From: Phytomonospora sp040655735
GTDB taxonomy: Bacteria; Actinomycetota; Actinomycetes; Mycobacteriales; Micromonosporaceae
Reading direction: 5' to 3'
Length of the DNA: 64,000 nucleotides
Assembly (NCBI RefSeq): GCF_040655735.1
Contig: NZ_JBFAKK010000001.1
Location: 372,001-436,000, forward strand
The position numbers were made by a program, and so were the translations under genes. The notes beneath the pieces are model-generated. The model had not been told where the DNA came from and ran no database searches. It saw only the letters and a list, made by a program, of their open reading frames with translations. Shown here piece by piece: positions 16,004 to 24,567 of this stretch; positions within the stretch are counted from its first letter, which is position 1, and every line of letters starts with the position of its first letter.

Positions 16004-16864
16004 CTAGCCGAGTTCCTTCAGTGCCGCCGACAGGGAGCCGGGGCCGGAGGCCAGCAGCGGCAGCCGCACGTGCGGTGTCGGGATCTCGCCCCGCGAGTGC
16101 AGGACGGCCTTGACGACCGTGGGGTTCGGCTCGGCGAACAGCGCCGCCGAAAGGCCCGCCAGGCGGTGTCCGAGGGCGCGCGCCTCCGCGACCTCGCCGG
16201 CGTGCCATGCCTCGACGAGCCGCGCGAAGTCGGCGGTGGCCAGGTGCGCCGAGGCGAGGATCCCGCCGTGCGCACCGAGCGCCAGCAGCGGCGAGATGTA
16301 GATGTCGTCGCCGCCGAGGACGGTGAAGCCTTCGGGCAGGTCACCCATGAGCGCCATCGTGTCGGGGTTGAACCCGCCCGCGGCGTACTTGACCCCGGCG
16401 ACGCCGGGGATCGCCGCGAGCCGGCGCAGCGCGGCGGCCGAGAGGTACTGGCCGGTGCGGTAGGGAATGTCGTAGGCGATCAGCGGGACCGGCGAGACCT
16501 CGGCGAGGTGGGTGAAGTGCGCGACGACGCCGTCCTCGCCGGGCCGGACGAACGGGGGCACCAGGGTCAGCGCGGCGGTGATCTCCGGGAACTCGGCGAG
16601 CGCGGCGAGGGCGCCGGCGGTCGAGGCGCCGGCGATCAGCGGCACCGATCGCTCACGGGCGACGCGGGAGGTCACGTCCAGCACCGAGCGCTTCTCGTCC
16701 TCGGTGAGCGAACCCACCTCGGCGGTCGTGCCGAGGGCGACCAGCGAGGCGGCGCCCTCGTCGAGGACCCGGCCGGCCAGGCGCTCCAAAGCGTCGAGCG
16801 CGAGAGCGCCGGACGCGGTGAACGGTGTGATCAGCGGAAGGTGGAGGCCGTGGAGATCAGTCAT
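16004..16864 (-). CDS. DapA-like (dihydrodipicolinate synthase/N-acetylneuraminate lyase family) aldolase
   Basis: A 286-residue TIM-barrel class I aldolase acting on pyruvate or a 2-keto acid. The Schiff-base lysine is K159 in GVKYAAGG, and the catalytic tyrosine pair lies in YDIPYRTG (Y131/Y135). The pyruvate-binding loop reads GTTAEVGSL instead of the usual GTTGE, which argues against a bona fide DapA and for another member of the family. The start is ATG 16864 (MTDLHGLHLPLITPF). It is divergent from a LysR gene 70 bp away, its probable regulator. The substrate is unknown. Confidence 0.85.
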   Translation of the reverse strand: MTDLHGLHLPLITPFTASGALALDALERLAGRVLDEGAASLVALGTTAEVGSLTEDEKRSVLDVTSRVARERSVPLIAGASTAGALAALAEFPEITAALTLVPPFVRPGEDGVVAHFTHLAEVSPVPLIAYDIPYRTGQYLSAAALRRLAAIPGVAGVKYAAGGFNPDTMALMGDLPEGFTVLGGDDIYISPLLALGAHGGILASAHLATADFARLVEAWHAGEVAEARALGHRLAGLSAALFAEPNPTVVKAVLHSRGEIPTPHVRLPLLASGPGSLSAALKELG

Positions 16865-16934
16865 GTCCTCATGCTGCCCGCTGAAACCCGGAAGGACCAG
16901 TTCCGATTCCTGAGGTAATGCGTAAGCTGAACTT

Positions 16935-17849
16935 ATGCTCGACGTGCGCCGCCTGCGGCTACTGCGCGACCTCGCCCGGCTCGGCACCATCGCCGCGGTC
17001 GCCGAGGCCCACACCTACTCCGCGTCGGCGGTGTCCCAGCAGCTGGCCGCCCTTCAGCGTGAAGCCGGGGTGGAACTCCTGGAGCGGACCGGCCGGAGGG
17101 TCACGCTCACCCCGGCGGGCGTCAGCCTCGTCGAGCATGCCGAGACCGTCCTCGCCGCGCTGGAAGCGGCCTCGGCGACGCTCGCCGCCGCCCGTTCGGG
17201 TCTGCGGGGAACCGTCCGGATCGGCGCCTTCCCGACTGCCATGCGCACCCTGCTGCCCGCCGCCCTCGTGGCCCTTGCCCGTGACCGGCCCTCCCTCGAC
17301 CTCATGGTCCGCGAGCTGGACCCGGTCGACATGCCCGACGCGCTGCGCGACCGAAGCCTGGACGTGGCGCTCCTGCACGACTACGACCTGGCTCCCGTGG
17401 CGCCCGACCCGACCGTCGACTCCGAACCGCTGCTCGACGAGACGGTGTTCCTCGCCGTGCCCGCCGCGATGCCCGGCGGCTCCGGCGGCGGCCCGGTGGC
17501 CGCGTTCCGCGACGCCGACTGGATCCTCGGGGCCCCCGGCACCCTCTGCCACACCGTCGCCGTGCGCACCTGCCAGGCCGCCGGGTACACCCCTCGCACG
17601 CGACACCACACCGATGACTTCACCGCCGTCCTCGCCCTGGTCGCCGCGGGCCTCGGCGTCGCGCTGGTGCCGGGCCTCGGCGCGGTCTCGCCGCCCGGCG
17701 GCGTGCGGCTGATCCCGCTGCCGACCACCCGCCGCACTCGCATCGCCTACCGCAGGGGCGCAGGAGGGCATCCGGCGGTGGCGGCCTGCGTCGCCGCGAT
17801 CCGCAGCGCGACGGAGGACTACCTCAGCGCGTCGGCCCCGTCTTCGTAA
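16935..17849 (+). CDS. LysR-family transcriptional regulator
   Basis: A 304-residue protein. The N-terminal winged helix covers about residues 3-62 (LLRDLARLGTIAAVAEAHTY, SASAVSQQLAALQREAGVEL), and a periplasmic-binding-like effector domain covers about 90-295. It probably controls the divergent DapA-like gene, responding to a pathway intermediate. A T-N11-A element, TAAGCTGAACTTA at 16923-16935, overlaps the ATG and could be its box. The 3' end overlaps the convergent racemase gene by 26 bp. No strong Shine-Dalgarno is seen. Confidence 0.9.
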   Translation: MLDVRRLRLLRDLARLGTIAAVAEAHTYSASAVSQQLAALQREAGVELLERTGRRVTLTPAGVSLVEHAETVLAALEAASATLAAARSGLRGTVRIGAFPTAMRTLLPAALVALARDRPSLDLMVRELDPVDMPDALRDRSLDVALLHDYDLAPVAPDPTVDSEPLLDETVFLAVPAAMPGGSGGGPVAAFRDADWILGAPGTLCHTVAVRTCQAAGYTPRTRHHTDDFTAVLALVAAGLGVALVPGLGAVSPPGGVRLIPLPTTRRTRIAYRRGAGGHPAVAACVAAIRSATEDYLSASAPSS

Positions 17850-18543
17850 CGACTTCACCCATTGCCAGTTCGGCGGCGGCCTCGCAGTGCAGTCGCGTCG
17901 TGGCGAACACCGGAACCGCGCTGTCGGCCTGGCCGACCAGCAGCTCGATCTCGGTGCACCCGTATATGACACCGCCCGCGCCGCGCTCGACGAGCCGGGC
18001 GATCACCTCCCGATAGACCGCGCGCGACTCCTCCCGCACCACTCCCCGGCACAGCTCGCCGTAGATGATGTCGTGCACGACCCGCTGGTCGGCCTCGTCG
18101 GGGACCAGCACCTCCAGCCCGTGCGAGGCGATCCGCTCGGTGTAGAAGCCCTCCGACATGGTGAAACCGGTGCCCAGCAGCCCGACCTTTCCGACTCCGG
18201 CGGCCTTGACCGCCGTGGCTGTGGCGTCGCCCAAGTGCAGCAGTGGGATCGACAGGCCGGCGCCGATCTCCCCGGCGACCTTGTGCATGGTGTTCGTGCA
18301 CAACACCACGAAGTCGGCCCCGCCCGCCTCCAGCGCGCGGGCCGCGTCCGTCAGCTCCCGCGCCGCGTCGGCCCAGCGCCCCCCGGCCTGCATCTCCTCG
18401 ATCCCCGCGAAGTCGACCGAGTAGAGCAGGCACCGCGCCGAGTGCAGCCCGCCCAACCGCGCGGCGGCGAGTTCGTTGAGGATCCGGTAGTACTCCGCGG
18501 TCGACTGCCAGCTCATCCCGCCCAGCAGGCCGATCAGCTTCAC
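17824..18543 (-). CDS. Aspartate/glutamate racemase family protein
   Basis: A 239-residue amino-acid racemase-like enzyme. MKLIGLLGGMSWQSTAEYY is the signature start of the YgeA/broad-specificity racemase group. The two catalytic cysteines are in VVLCTNTMHK and GVIYGCTEIE, as needed for cofactor-independent two-base racemisation. The GTG at 18543 is chosen because GGGAGG lies about six bases upstream and the conserved beta strand follows directly. It could make a D-amino acid for cell wall or metabolites. The 3' end overlaps the LysR gene. Confidence 0.9.
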   Translation of the reverse strand: MKLIGLLGGMSWQSTAEYYRILNELAAARLGGLHSARCLLYSVDFAGIEEMQAGGRWADAARELTDAARALEAGGADFVVLCTNTMHKVAGEIGAGLSIPLLHLGDATATAVKAAGVGKVGLLGTGFTMSEGFYTERIASHGLEVLVPDEADQRVVHDIIYGELCRGVVREESRAVYREVIARLVERGAGGVIYGCTEIELLVGQADSAVPVFATTRLHCEAAAELAMGEVVTKTGPTR

Positions 18544-18568
18544 GTGAACCTCCCTCGCGACCGGAGAG

Positions 18569-18616
18569 GGCACCGGCCGTCGGCTCCAAGCTAACCGGAA
18601 CCCGTCGGCCGGTGCC
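18569..18616 (-). terminator. Hairpin downstream of the GH30 gene
   Basis: GGCACCGGCCG (18569-18579) pairs exactly with CGGCCGGTGCC (18606-18616) around a 26-nt loop, just after the GH30 stop at 18627 in the direction of transcription. Confidence 0.5.
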
Positions 18617-18626
18617 GTCACAGACT

Positions 18627-20084
18627 CTAGAGCCGCACGCCGTCGATCTCGAAGGTCTGCACCGTGTTCGCCGGAAACGCCCGCGCGAAGCGGCGTCCGC
18701 TCACGCGGGTGTCGGAATAGGCCCGGTACCGCTCGCCGCCGTTCGTCTGCGTCGACCACCGCCGGATCACGGCGTCGGGAACACTCGCGAACCGCGTCAG
18801 GTCGTAGGTGATCGTCTGCGCCGTGCCGTAGTTGGCGGTGACCAGCACCAGCCGCGACGCCGCCGCGTCGTAGGCCGCGACGGTATTGCCCTCACCGCCG
18901 TCGATGACGCGCATCCCCGGACGGATGTGCCGGGTGTACTGGGCGAGGACGTGGTACTTCGGGTTCACCGCGCCGAGCGTCCCGGTCTCGTTGTCGGCCT
19001 GGATCAGGCCCCAGCCGCCGCCGTCGAGCACCTGCCAGTAGACCCACGCCGTCGGGTGCAGCCACCGCATGTCGAGGTTGAGGTTGCGGGCCAGGCGCAG
19101 GCCCGTGCCGTCGTTCTCCCCGTACTCGGAGTTCCACAGTGTCTTCCCGGCGGCGCGCACGTCGTTGTGGAGCAGGTCGCGCCGGCCGCCCTCGTACTGG
19201 TATCCGTGCACGTTGACCTTGGCGACCTTGCCGCGCGCGGCGGAGGTGAGTCCGTTGAAGGTCGCTCGGGCCTGGTCGTAGCTCGTCTCGTCGGAGGCGG
19301 TGATCCGCACCGACGACAGGCCGCGCGCGTCGAGTTCGGCGCGCAGGAGGTCGACGACCGCCGACTGGGTGGCGACGTTGAAATGGCAGCCCTCCTGCGT
19401 TCCGGTCGCCGTCCACCAGCCGGCCATCGGCTCGTTGAAGGGGTCGACGTACTGGAAGTCCACTCCCCAGTTGTCGCGCGCGTACCGTGCGACCACGGCC
19501 ATGTAGACGGCGTGCTGCCGATGGTTCCACGACTGGAGGTTGTCGGCGTTGCCGTCGGCGCCGCCGGCCGGGTTGTGGTTGACGCACATCCACCACATCG
19601 GGGAGTTGGAGAAGAGCTCGAAGCGGTCGGCGCCGCGAGCCCGGGCCTTCGCCATCATCGCGCGCTGCGGCGCGTCTGCCGACCAGTTCCAGCTCGGCGA
19701 CGCGGGGTCGGCCGAGGTCCAGTCGAGCCAGAAACCGTCCATCTGACGCGAAGGCATCATGTTCGGCGAGACCGCCATGCGCTCGCCGCCGATGGAGTTC
19801 TGCGAACAGGCGCCGGCGTTGTAGCGGACGATGTTCATGCCGAGGCCGGGCAGGGTGGTGCCGCCGAAGGGCACCTGGGCGCGGGTGAACATGATGTCGG
19901 CGAGGTCGTCACGGTGGCCCCAGGCCCGCGCCCACCAGCACAGTGACGTGCCCCAGCCCTCCCAGACGCCCCAGTTCGCGGTCGGGTCCACGACGGTGGC
20001 GTAATCGGCCCGCGCGGCGGCCGGGACGCCGGCGGCGCCTAACGCGCCGGCACCGGCGGCGGTGAGGAGTGTGCGACGGCGCAT
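18627..20084 (-). CDS. Secreted GH30-type endo-beta-1,6-galactanase-like glycosidase
   Basis: A 485-residue exported glycosidase. MRRRTLLTAAGAGALGAAGV is a Tat-like signal with cleavage near ARA-DYA (about residue 26). The (beta/alpha)8 domain contains GWGTSLCWWARAWG, the aromatic run ELFSNSPMWWM, the acid/base NEP glutamate (E218 in VDPFNEP) and the nucleophile in LWNSEYGEND (E320). These match GH30 enzymes that attack beta-1,6-galactan side chains of arabinogalactan. The C-terminal about 90 residues form the GH30 beta domain. AGGAGG five bases before ATG 20084 fixes the start. Specificity is inferred from motif similarity. Confidence 0.85.
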   Translation of the reverse strand: MRRRTLLTAAGAGALGAAGVPAAARADYATVVDPTANWGVWEGWGTSLCWWARAWGHRDDLADIMFTRAQVPFGGTTLPGLGMNIVRYNAGACSQNSIGGERMAVSPNMMPSRQMDGFWLDWTSADPASPSWNWSADAPQRAMMAKARARGADRFELFSNSPMWWMCVNHNPAGGADGNADNLQSWNHRQHAVYMAVVARYARDNWGVDFQYVDPFNEPMAGWWTATGTQEGCHFNVATQSAVVDLLRAELDARGLSSVRITASDETSYDQARATFNGLTSAARGKVAKVNVHGYQYEGGRRDLLHNDVRAAGKTLWNSEYGENDGTGLRLARNLNLDMRWLHPTAWVYWQVLDGGGWGLIQADNETGTLGAVNPKYHVLAQYTRHIRPGMRVIDGGEGNTVAAYDAAASRLVLVTANYGTAQTITYDLTRFASVPDAVIRRWSTQTNGGERYRAYSDTRVSGRRFARAFPANTVQTFEIDGVRL

Positions 20085-20113
20085 TGGGAGCCTCCTGAGC
20101 GTCCGGGCCTCCA

Positions 20114-20142
20114 GAGATATCAGCCCCACCGGCCAGCGTCAA
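20114..20142 (-). promoter_or_regulatory. Promoter of the GH30 gene
   Basis: Leftward TTGACG (20142-20137), a 17-bp spacer and TATCTC (20119-20114) lie 30-58 bp upstream of the GH30 start. The -10 is only half-consensus. Confidence 0.45.
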
Positions 20143-20258
20143 CCCTTCGGAAAAGGGAGAGAAAAAGCCTCGCCGTCGAGCACGGCCCACCGCGCGTCCC
20201 CGCCGATGCTCTACGGTGAGGAACGCCCGCAGTGACCCCGATCACCAGGAGGCCCTCC

Positions 20259-21539
20259 ATGCCCGGCGGCGACCCCATCGGCAGGCGCGTGCAGTCGCGC
20301 ATCTACCGCAACGGCGCCCTCGGCGTACCGATGCCCACGCCCCGCTCGCCCGGGGCGCTCGAAGACGCCGCCCGGAAGAAGATGAGCGCCCGCGCGTTCG
20401 CCTACGTCGCCGGATCCGCCGGCGCCGAGCGCACCGCCCGCGCCAACACCGACGCCTTCGACCGCTGGGAGATCGTCCCGCGGATGCTGCGCGACGTCGC
20501 CGAGCGCGACATGGGCGTCGACCTCTTCGGCCGCCACCACCCCACGCCCTTCCTGCTGTCCCCGATCGGCGTACAGGAACTCGCCCACCCCGACGCCGAC
20601 GTGGCCACCGCCCGCGCGGCCGCCGCTACCGGCGTCCCGATGATCTTCTCGACGCAGGCCTCGCGCTCGATGGAGGAGTGTGCGGCCGTCATGGGCGAGG
20701 CCTCCCGCTGGTTCCAGCTCTACTGGAGCAGCGACGACGACGTGGTGGTCAGCTTCCTCGAACGCGCCGAGGACTGCGGATGTGAAGCGCTCGTGGTCAC
20801 CCTCGACACCCACGTCCTCGGCTGGCGCCCCCGCGACCTCGACAAGGCCTTCCTGCCCTTCGCCCACGGCATGGGCATCGCCCAATACACCAGTGATCCG
20901 GCTTTCATGCGGCTGGCCACCGCCCGCGCCGAGCGGGCCGGCCCCGCCGAGCCACGGCCACGGCCCACCCCCGCCGCGATCCGCACACTGCTGGCGATGA
21001 CCCGCCGGCACCCCGGGCGCTTCACCGACAACATCCGCTCGGCCATGCCCCAAGCCGCCGTCGAGACCTTCCTCGATGTCTTCTCCCGCTCCACCCTCAC
21101 CTGGGACGACCTCGACTTCCTGCGCGAGCACACGACCCTGCCGATCGTCCTCAAGGGAATCCAGGACCCCCACGACGCCGTCCGCGCCGTCGACGCGGGC
21201 ATGGACGGCATCGTCGTGTCCAACCACGGCGGACGCCAGGTCGACGGCGCCATCGGCTCGCTCACCGTCCTCCCCGAGATCGTCGCCCGCGTCGGCGGCG
21301 CCTTCCCAGTCCTTTTCGACAGTGGCGTGCGCACCGGCGCCGACGCGTTCAAGGCGCTCGCGCTCGGCGCGACGGCCGTCGGCATCGGCCGCCCGTACAT
21401 GTACGGCCTGGCCATCGACGGCTCGGCCGGCGTCGAGGCCGTCGTCGACCACCTCGCCGCCGAACTCGACCTCACCATGGCGCTCGCCGGAGCGAGCGCC
21501 ATCGGTGACATCGACGCGAGCTTCCTGCGCCACCGCTGA
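20259..21539 (+). CDS. FMN-dependent alpha-hydroxy-acid oxidase, lactate 2-monooxygenase type
   Basis: A 426-residue TIM-barrel flavoenzyme that should oxidise L-lactate or a similar 2-hydroxy acid. YVAGSAGAERTARANTDAFD opens the family fold. SPIGVQELAHPDAD and MIFSTQASRSMEE line the FMN site, and VVSNHGGRQVDG carries the catalytic histidine and arginine. GVRTGADAFKALALGATAVG binds the FMN phosphate. The long insert at about 225-275 fits lactate 2-monooxygenases better than plain lactate dehydrogenases. AGGAGG at 20247-20252 with a 6-nt spacer selects ATG 20259 over the upstream GTG 20232. Confidence 0.88.
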   Translation: MPGGDPIGRRVQSRIYRNGALGVPMPTPRSPGALEDAARKKMSARAFAYVAGSAGAERTARANTDAFDRWEIVPRMLRDVAERDMGVDLFGRHHPTPFLLSPIGVQELAHPDADVATARAAAATGVPMIFSTQASRSMEECAAVMGEASRWFQLYWSSDDDVVVSFLERAEDCGCEALVVTLDTHVLGWRPRDLDKAFLPFAHGMGIAQYTSDPAFMRLATARAERAGPAEPRPRPTPAAIRTLLAMTRRHPGRFTDNIRSAMPQAAVETFLDVFSRSTLTWDDLDFLREHTTLPIVLKGIQDPHDAVRAVDAGMDGIVVSNHGGRQVDGAIGSLTVLPEIVARVGGAFPVLFDSGVRTGADAFKALALGATAVGIGRPYMYGLAIDGSAGVEAVVDHLAAELDLTMALAGASAIGDIDASFLRHR

Positions 21540-21552
21540 CGCCGGTCTCCCC

Positions 21553-21900
21553 TCAGGCCGGTGCCCGCCGGACCTCGACGGTCAAGCCCGGTGTGAACGG
21601 GATACGGCGGGCGAGGGCGATGGCCTCGTCGTGGTCGGCGCACTCGAGGATGTAGAGACCACCGATCTGCTCGGCGGTCTCGGCGAAAGGCCCGTCGGTG
21701 ACCAGATCGCCGCCGTCGGCGGCGCGCCGCACCACCTTGGTCTCGGCGGAGTCGGCGAGCCCGACGCCGGCCACGAAACGGCCCTCGGCGCGCATTCGGG
21801 CGCCGAAGTCGGCGTGGAGCGCGATGACCCGCTCCAGTTCTTCGGCCGGCAGTTCGCGTTCGGCCTTCTCGTTCGAGTAGCCGAGGAACAGGTACCGCAT
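21553..21900 (-). CDS. YCII-related (DGPF domain) protein
   Basis: A 115-residue ferredoxin-like fold protein. MRYLFLGYSN, ADFGARMRAEGRFVAG and the diagnostic LVTDGPFAETAEQIGGLYIL with the DGPF motif place it in the YCII/DGPF family. Members often accompany ECF sigma factors, but no such partner is adjacent. Its activity is unknown, possibly hydrolase- or dehalogenase-like chemistry using a His/Asp pair. GGAGG five bases before ATG 21900 supports the start. It converges on the monooxygenase gene with 13 bp between stops. Confidence 0.9.
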   Translation of the reverse strand: MRYLFLGYSNEKAERELPAEELERVIALHADFGARMRAEGRFVAGVGLADSAETKVVRRAADGGDLVTDGPFAETAEQIGGLYILECADHDEAIALARRIPFTPGLTVEVRRAPA

Positions 21901-21973
21901 GTGCTTCCTCCAGGATGGTCGTCGTTCTCTCCATCCTTGACGCATCGCGGCCGCCGGGATCGACAGTTCGCCG

Positions 21974-22210
21974 GTGCGGTTTCCAGAAGAAGTGCCGCCC
22001 GCCGAACCCACGCCACCGAGCCGGATCCCCGCACTGCTGTCGGTGGCCGCGCTCGCCGGCGCGGCCACCCTCGCCTTCTCTGTTCTCGCCTGGACCCGCG
22101 GTGGGCGGACCCGCGCCGCGCGCCTGCACTACACGGCCATGACCCTCGGGATCCTGGCCTTCCTCACCGTCGCCGGCTACTGCCAGCTGTTCGGCCGGCC
22201 GATCGCGGCC
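21974..22210 (+). pseudogene. Remnant of the membrane tail of a serine hydrolase (beta-lactamase family)
   Basis: About 70 in-frame codons encode two transmembrane stretches (PALLSVAALAGAATLAFSVL and TAMTLGILAFLTVAGY) ending QLFGRPI. This pattern resembles the C-terminal membrane tail of actinobacterial beta-lactamase-family serine hydrolases. No catalytic domain, upstream gene body or proper stop remains, and the frame then runs into the 3' end of the convergent membrane-protein gene. I read it as a decayed gene end; chance hydrophobic coding is possible. Confidence 0.4.
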
Positions 22211-22226
22211 CGCCTCCGACACATGG

Positions 22227-23414
22227 CTACTGGACCGCGCTCGCCGCCTCGGCCGCCGATCCCGGCCGGCCGCCGTACATCGAGACGACCGTTCCGCCGA
22301 GGTCGGCGATGTAGCTGCCCTGGTACTCCTCATCGCTCACGTTCACCGCGATCTGGATCGCGCCGGAGGGTGAGTTGCCCACCGTCGCCCGCTGGACCAT
22401 CACCTGGATCTCGGTGGGCGCGGTGATGCCGGTGGCCGTCATGGCGTCCTCGACGATTCCGGGGATCTTGCCGAAGTCGACCTCGCCGACGTCGTAGAGG
22501 GCGGCGGCGGCCTCCTCCGGGGTGGCCTGCAAGGGCTCCTCGGAGCGGGTCGCCTCACCTTTCTCGTAGGTGTAGACGTTGAGGACGGTCGCGCCCGGCG
22601 AAGTGGGCGCCACCGCGGTGACCTTGCCCTTCTCGAAGACGAGCTGCGCGACCTTCCCGGCGCCGATCTTATCGGTGAGCACCTCGACGACGCCTTCCTG
22701 GCGCCAGTTGCGGGCGAAGTCCTCGGAGTCGACGTCGCCGAACACGCCCTTGGCGCCGACGGTGAAGTCGTCCCGGAAGACACCGGCGGGAGCGGCGACG
22801 CCGAGTACGAAGGCGATGGCGTAGAGCAGCACCCGCAGCGGGCGGCGGCGCCCGCCGCTGCCGAGCAGCGGCTGGCGGCCGATGGGCTTGTCGCCCTTCT
22901 CCGGCAGCCACAACGGCGCGTCCTCGGGCACCGAGTCGCCGAACTCCTTGATGTGCTTGCGCCAGTCGCGGTCGGGCTTGCGCACGAGCCACGCCTCGGG
23001 GCGCTCGTCGTCGGGGCGGGCCACCAGTTTGATCAGGCCCGGCTGGTAGTCGGCCCGCTCTTTGGGGCCGACGAACAGCTGCGCGCGTGTCTTGTAGGCG
23101 TCGCGTTCCTCGGGGTCGACGACCAGCGTGATGTGGCACAGCGTCGCCTCGTTGATCTCGACGTCGGTGCGGTTCACGCTGGTGATGCGGGCGAGGGCGC
23201 CGCCCTCGGCGGCGAGGGCCGCGGCGACGGCCTTCTCGGACGGCTCGTAGCTGCCGCGCCCCCCGATGCGGGGGATGCCGATCGCCGCGCTGCCCGCCGC
23301 GATGACGACCGCGGGCAGCCAGAGCCACACGAAGCTCGCGTCGAGGGTGACGTACTCCAGCGCGATCGCGCCGGCGGCGAGTCCGGTGGAGAGTAAAAAG
23401 ACGATGATAAGCAT
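22227..23414 (-). CDS. Hypothetical three-helix membrane protein
   Basis: A 395-residue protein I do not recognise. Residues 1-20 (MLIIVFLLSTGLAAGAIALE) and about 27-45 (FVWLWLPAVVIAAGSAAIG) are transmembrane helices, and a third is at about 197-215 (LLYAIAFVLGVAAPAG). Between helices two and three, a roughly 150-residue cytoplasmic or extracytoplasmic segment resembles a small beta-rich domain (ATLCHITLVVDPEERDAYKT). After helix three lies an about 180-residue soluble domain. ATG 23414 is preferred over GTG 23426 because AAGGTGG precedes it by ten bases. No function is assigned. Confidence 0.75.
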   Translation of the reverse strand: MLIIVFLLSTGLAAGAIALEYVTLDASFVWLWLPAVVIAAGSAAIGIPRIGGRGSYEPSEKAVAAALAAEGGALARITSVNRTDVEINEATLCHITLVVDPEERDAYKTRAQLFVGPKERADYQPGLIKLVARPDDERPEAWLVRKPDRDWRKHIKEFGDSVPEDAPLWLPEKGDKPIGRQPLLGSGGRRRPLRVLLYAIAFVLGVAAPAGVFRDDFTVGAKGVFGDVDSEDFARNWRQEGVVEVLTDKIGAGKVAQLVFEKGKVTAVAPTSPGATVLNVYTYEKGEATRSEEPLQATPEEAAAALYDVGEVDFGKIPGIVEDAMTATGITAPTEIQVMVQRATVGNSPSGAIQIAVNVSDEEYQGSYIADLGGTVVSMYGGRPGSAAEAASAVQ

Positions 23415-23462
23415 GATGGGCGCCACCTTATCCGTCGTGGCGCCCGGACGCGAGCGGCGCGC

Positions 23463-23909
23463 TCAGCCCTCGGTACGGCGCAGCGCGATGACGGGAATGT
23501 CGCGCTCGGTTTTCTTCTGGTAGTCGTCCCAGCCGGTCCAGACCTTCTTCAGCTCGGGCCACACGCGCGCCTTCTCCTCGGCGGACAGGACCCGTGCGTC
23601 GGCCTCGAAGCGCTCGGTCTCGACCCGAAGGCGGACCTTCGGGTTCGCCTCGATGCTCAGGAACCACAGCGGGTGCTTCTCGCTGCCCCCGTTGGAGGCG
23701 ACCAGGAGGTAGTCGTCGCCGTCGCGGCCGTACATCAGGACCGTGCGATGCCACTCGCCGCTGCGCCTACCGACGTAGTCGACCAGCAGGCACGGGATTC
23801 CCTGAACGGTCAGCCCCTTGGTGCCGCCGGACTCCTCGTAGAGTCTGGCCTGCTTGGCGACCCATTCACTGGAGCTGTGGCGGACCTGGACGGCGGCTTC
23901 GTCGGACAT
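23463..23909 (-). CDS. Deazaflavin (F420)-dependent nitroreductase-family protein (Ddn-like)
   Basis: A 148-residue split-barrel protein. GIPCLLVDYVGRRSGEWHRT, then LLVASNGGSEKHPLWFLSIE and NPKVRLRVETERFEADARVL, are characteristic of the actinobacterial Ddn/FDOR-A group. These use reduced coenzyme F420 for quinone, nitro or unsaturated-bond reduction. The KxxR/GRRSG loop would hold the F420 phosphate chain. AGGAG seven bases before ATG 23909 sets the start. The gene is followed by the hypothetical membrane protein on the same strand after about 50 bp. The substrate is unknown. Confidence 0.9.
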   Translation of the reverse strand: MSDEAAVQVRHSSSEWVAKQARLYEESGGTKGLTVQGIPCLLVDYVGRRSGEWHRTVLMYGRDGDDYLLVASNGGSEKHPLWFLSIEANPKVRLRVETERFEADARVLSAEEKARVWPELKKVWTGWDDYQKKTERDIPVIALRRTEG

Positions 23910-24010
23910 GGGTTGCTCCTCGCGTGCGTGTGCGGGTGGACCCAGCGTGCAACCTCGGTGCCCGGGCGGCTATTCCGCCGCCGTAGTCCTCGTGGGTCCA
24001 CTCCGGCCGC

Positions 24011-24466
24011 TCAGCGTCCGCGCCGCACACCGCCCAGCAACAGCCCGAGCGCGATCATGGCGACGGCCAGGCCCAGGTGCAGCCAGTTGTCGGCGGTGTT
24101 GACCGGGATGAAGTTCGCTACGCTGTCGTGGGAGATGAACAGCCCGTACAGCCAGACCAGCGCGTAGACGACACCTCCGCCGATCAGGTAGGAGCGGGCG
24201 GTGGAGAACGAGCGGGCCATCGCCACTCCCGCGACGCCGAAGAGCAGGTGCACGATGTTGTGCAGGATCGACACCTGGAACACGCCGAGCAGCATCGCGC
24301 CGGACTCGTGGCCGGCGAAGGACATCTCGCCGACGTCGGTCGTGAGACCGGGGATGAAGCCGGCGATGCCGACCAGCAGGAAGACGATGCCGAGAACCAG
24401 TGCGACGAGCTGCGCCGGTGTGCGCGTGGTCGCCGTGACGGCCGGATCGTGGGCTGAAGCGGTCAT
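24011..24466 (-). CDS. DUF4383 membrane protein
   Basis: A 151-residue protein with four transmembrane helices: LVALVLGIVFLLVGIAGFIP, the ILHNIVHLLFGVAGVAMARS region, the VVYALVWLYGLFI region and WLHLGLAVAMIALGLLLGGV. NxxHLxxG-type motifs (HNIVHLLFG and NWLHLGLA) are diagnostic of DUF4383. Function is unknown, but such genes often lie in stress regulons. AGGAGG six bases before ATG 24466 decides the start over an upstream in-frame ATG at 24502. Confidence 0.88.
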   Translation of the reverse strand: MTASAHDPAVTATTRTPAQLVALVLGIVFLLVGIAGFIPGLTTDVGEMSFAGHESGAMLLGVFQVSILHNIVHLLFGVAGVAMARSFSTARSYLIGGGVVYALVWLYGLFISHDSVANFIPVNTADNWLHLGLAVAMIALGLLLGGVRRGR

Positions 24467-24531
24467 GATGAGCCTCCTCGGGACGGCGCCCGCGAAGGGC
24501 ACCCGAATTAAGCCCTTTCGCCCTCATTCTA

Positions 24532-24561
24532 GGGCCGGTGGCGTCCCGGCGCCACCGGCCC
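24532..24561 (-). terminator. Terminator of the GH64 gene
   Basis: GGGCCGGTGGCG (24532-24543) pairs perfectly with 24550-24561 around a 6-nt loop, directly after the GH64 stop in the direction of transcription. Confidence 0.75.
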
Positions 24562-24567
24562 GCACTT

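Noticed and set aside
20232..20258. Upstream GTG start for the lactate monooxygenase-like gene
   Set aside because: The AGGAGG at 20247-20252 lies inside that extension and is ideally spaced for ATG 20259.
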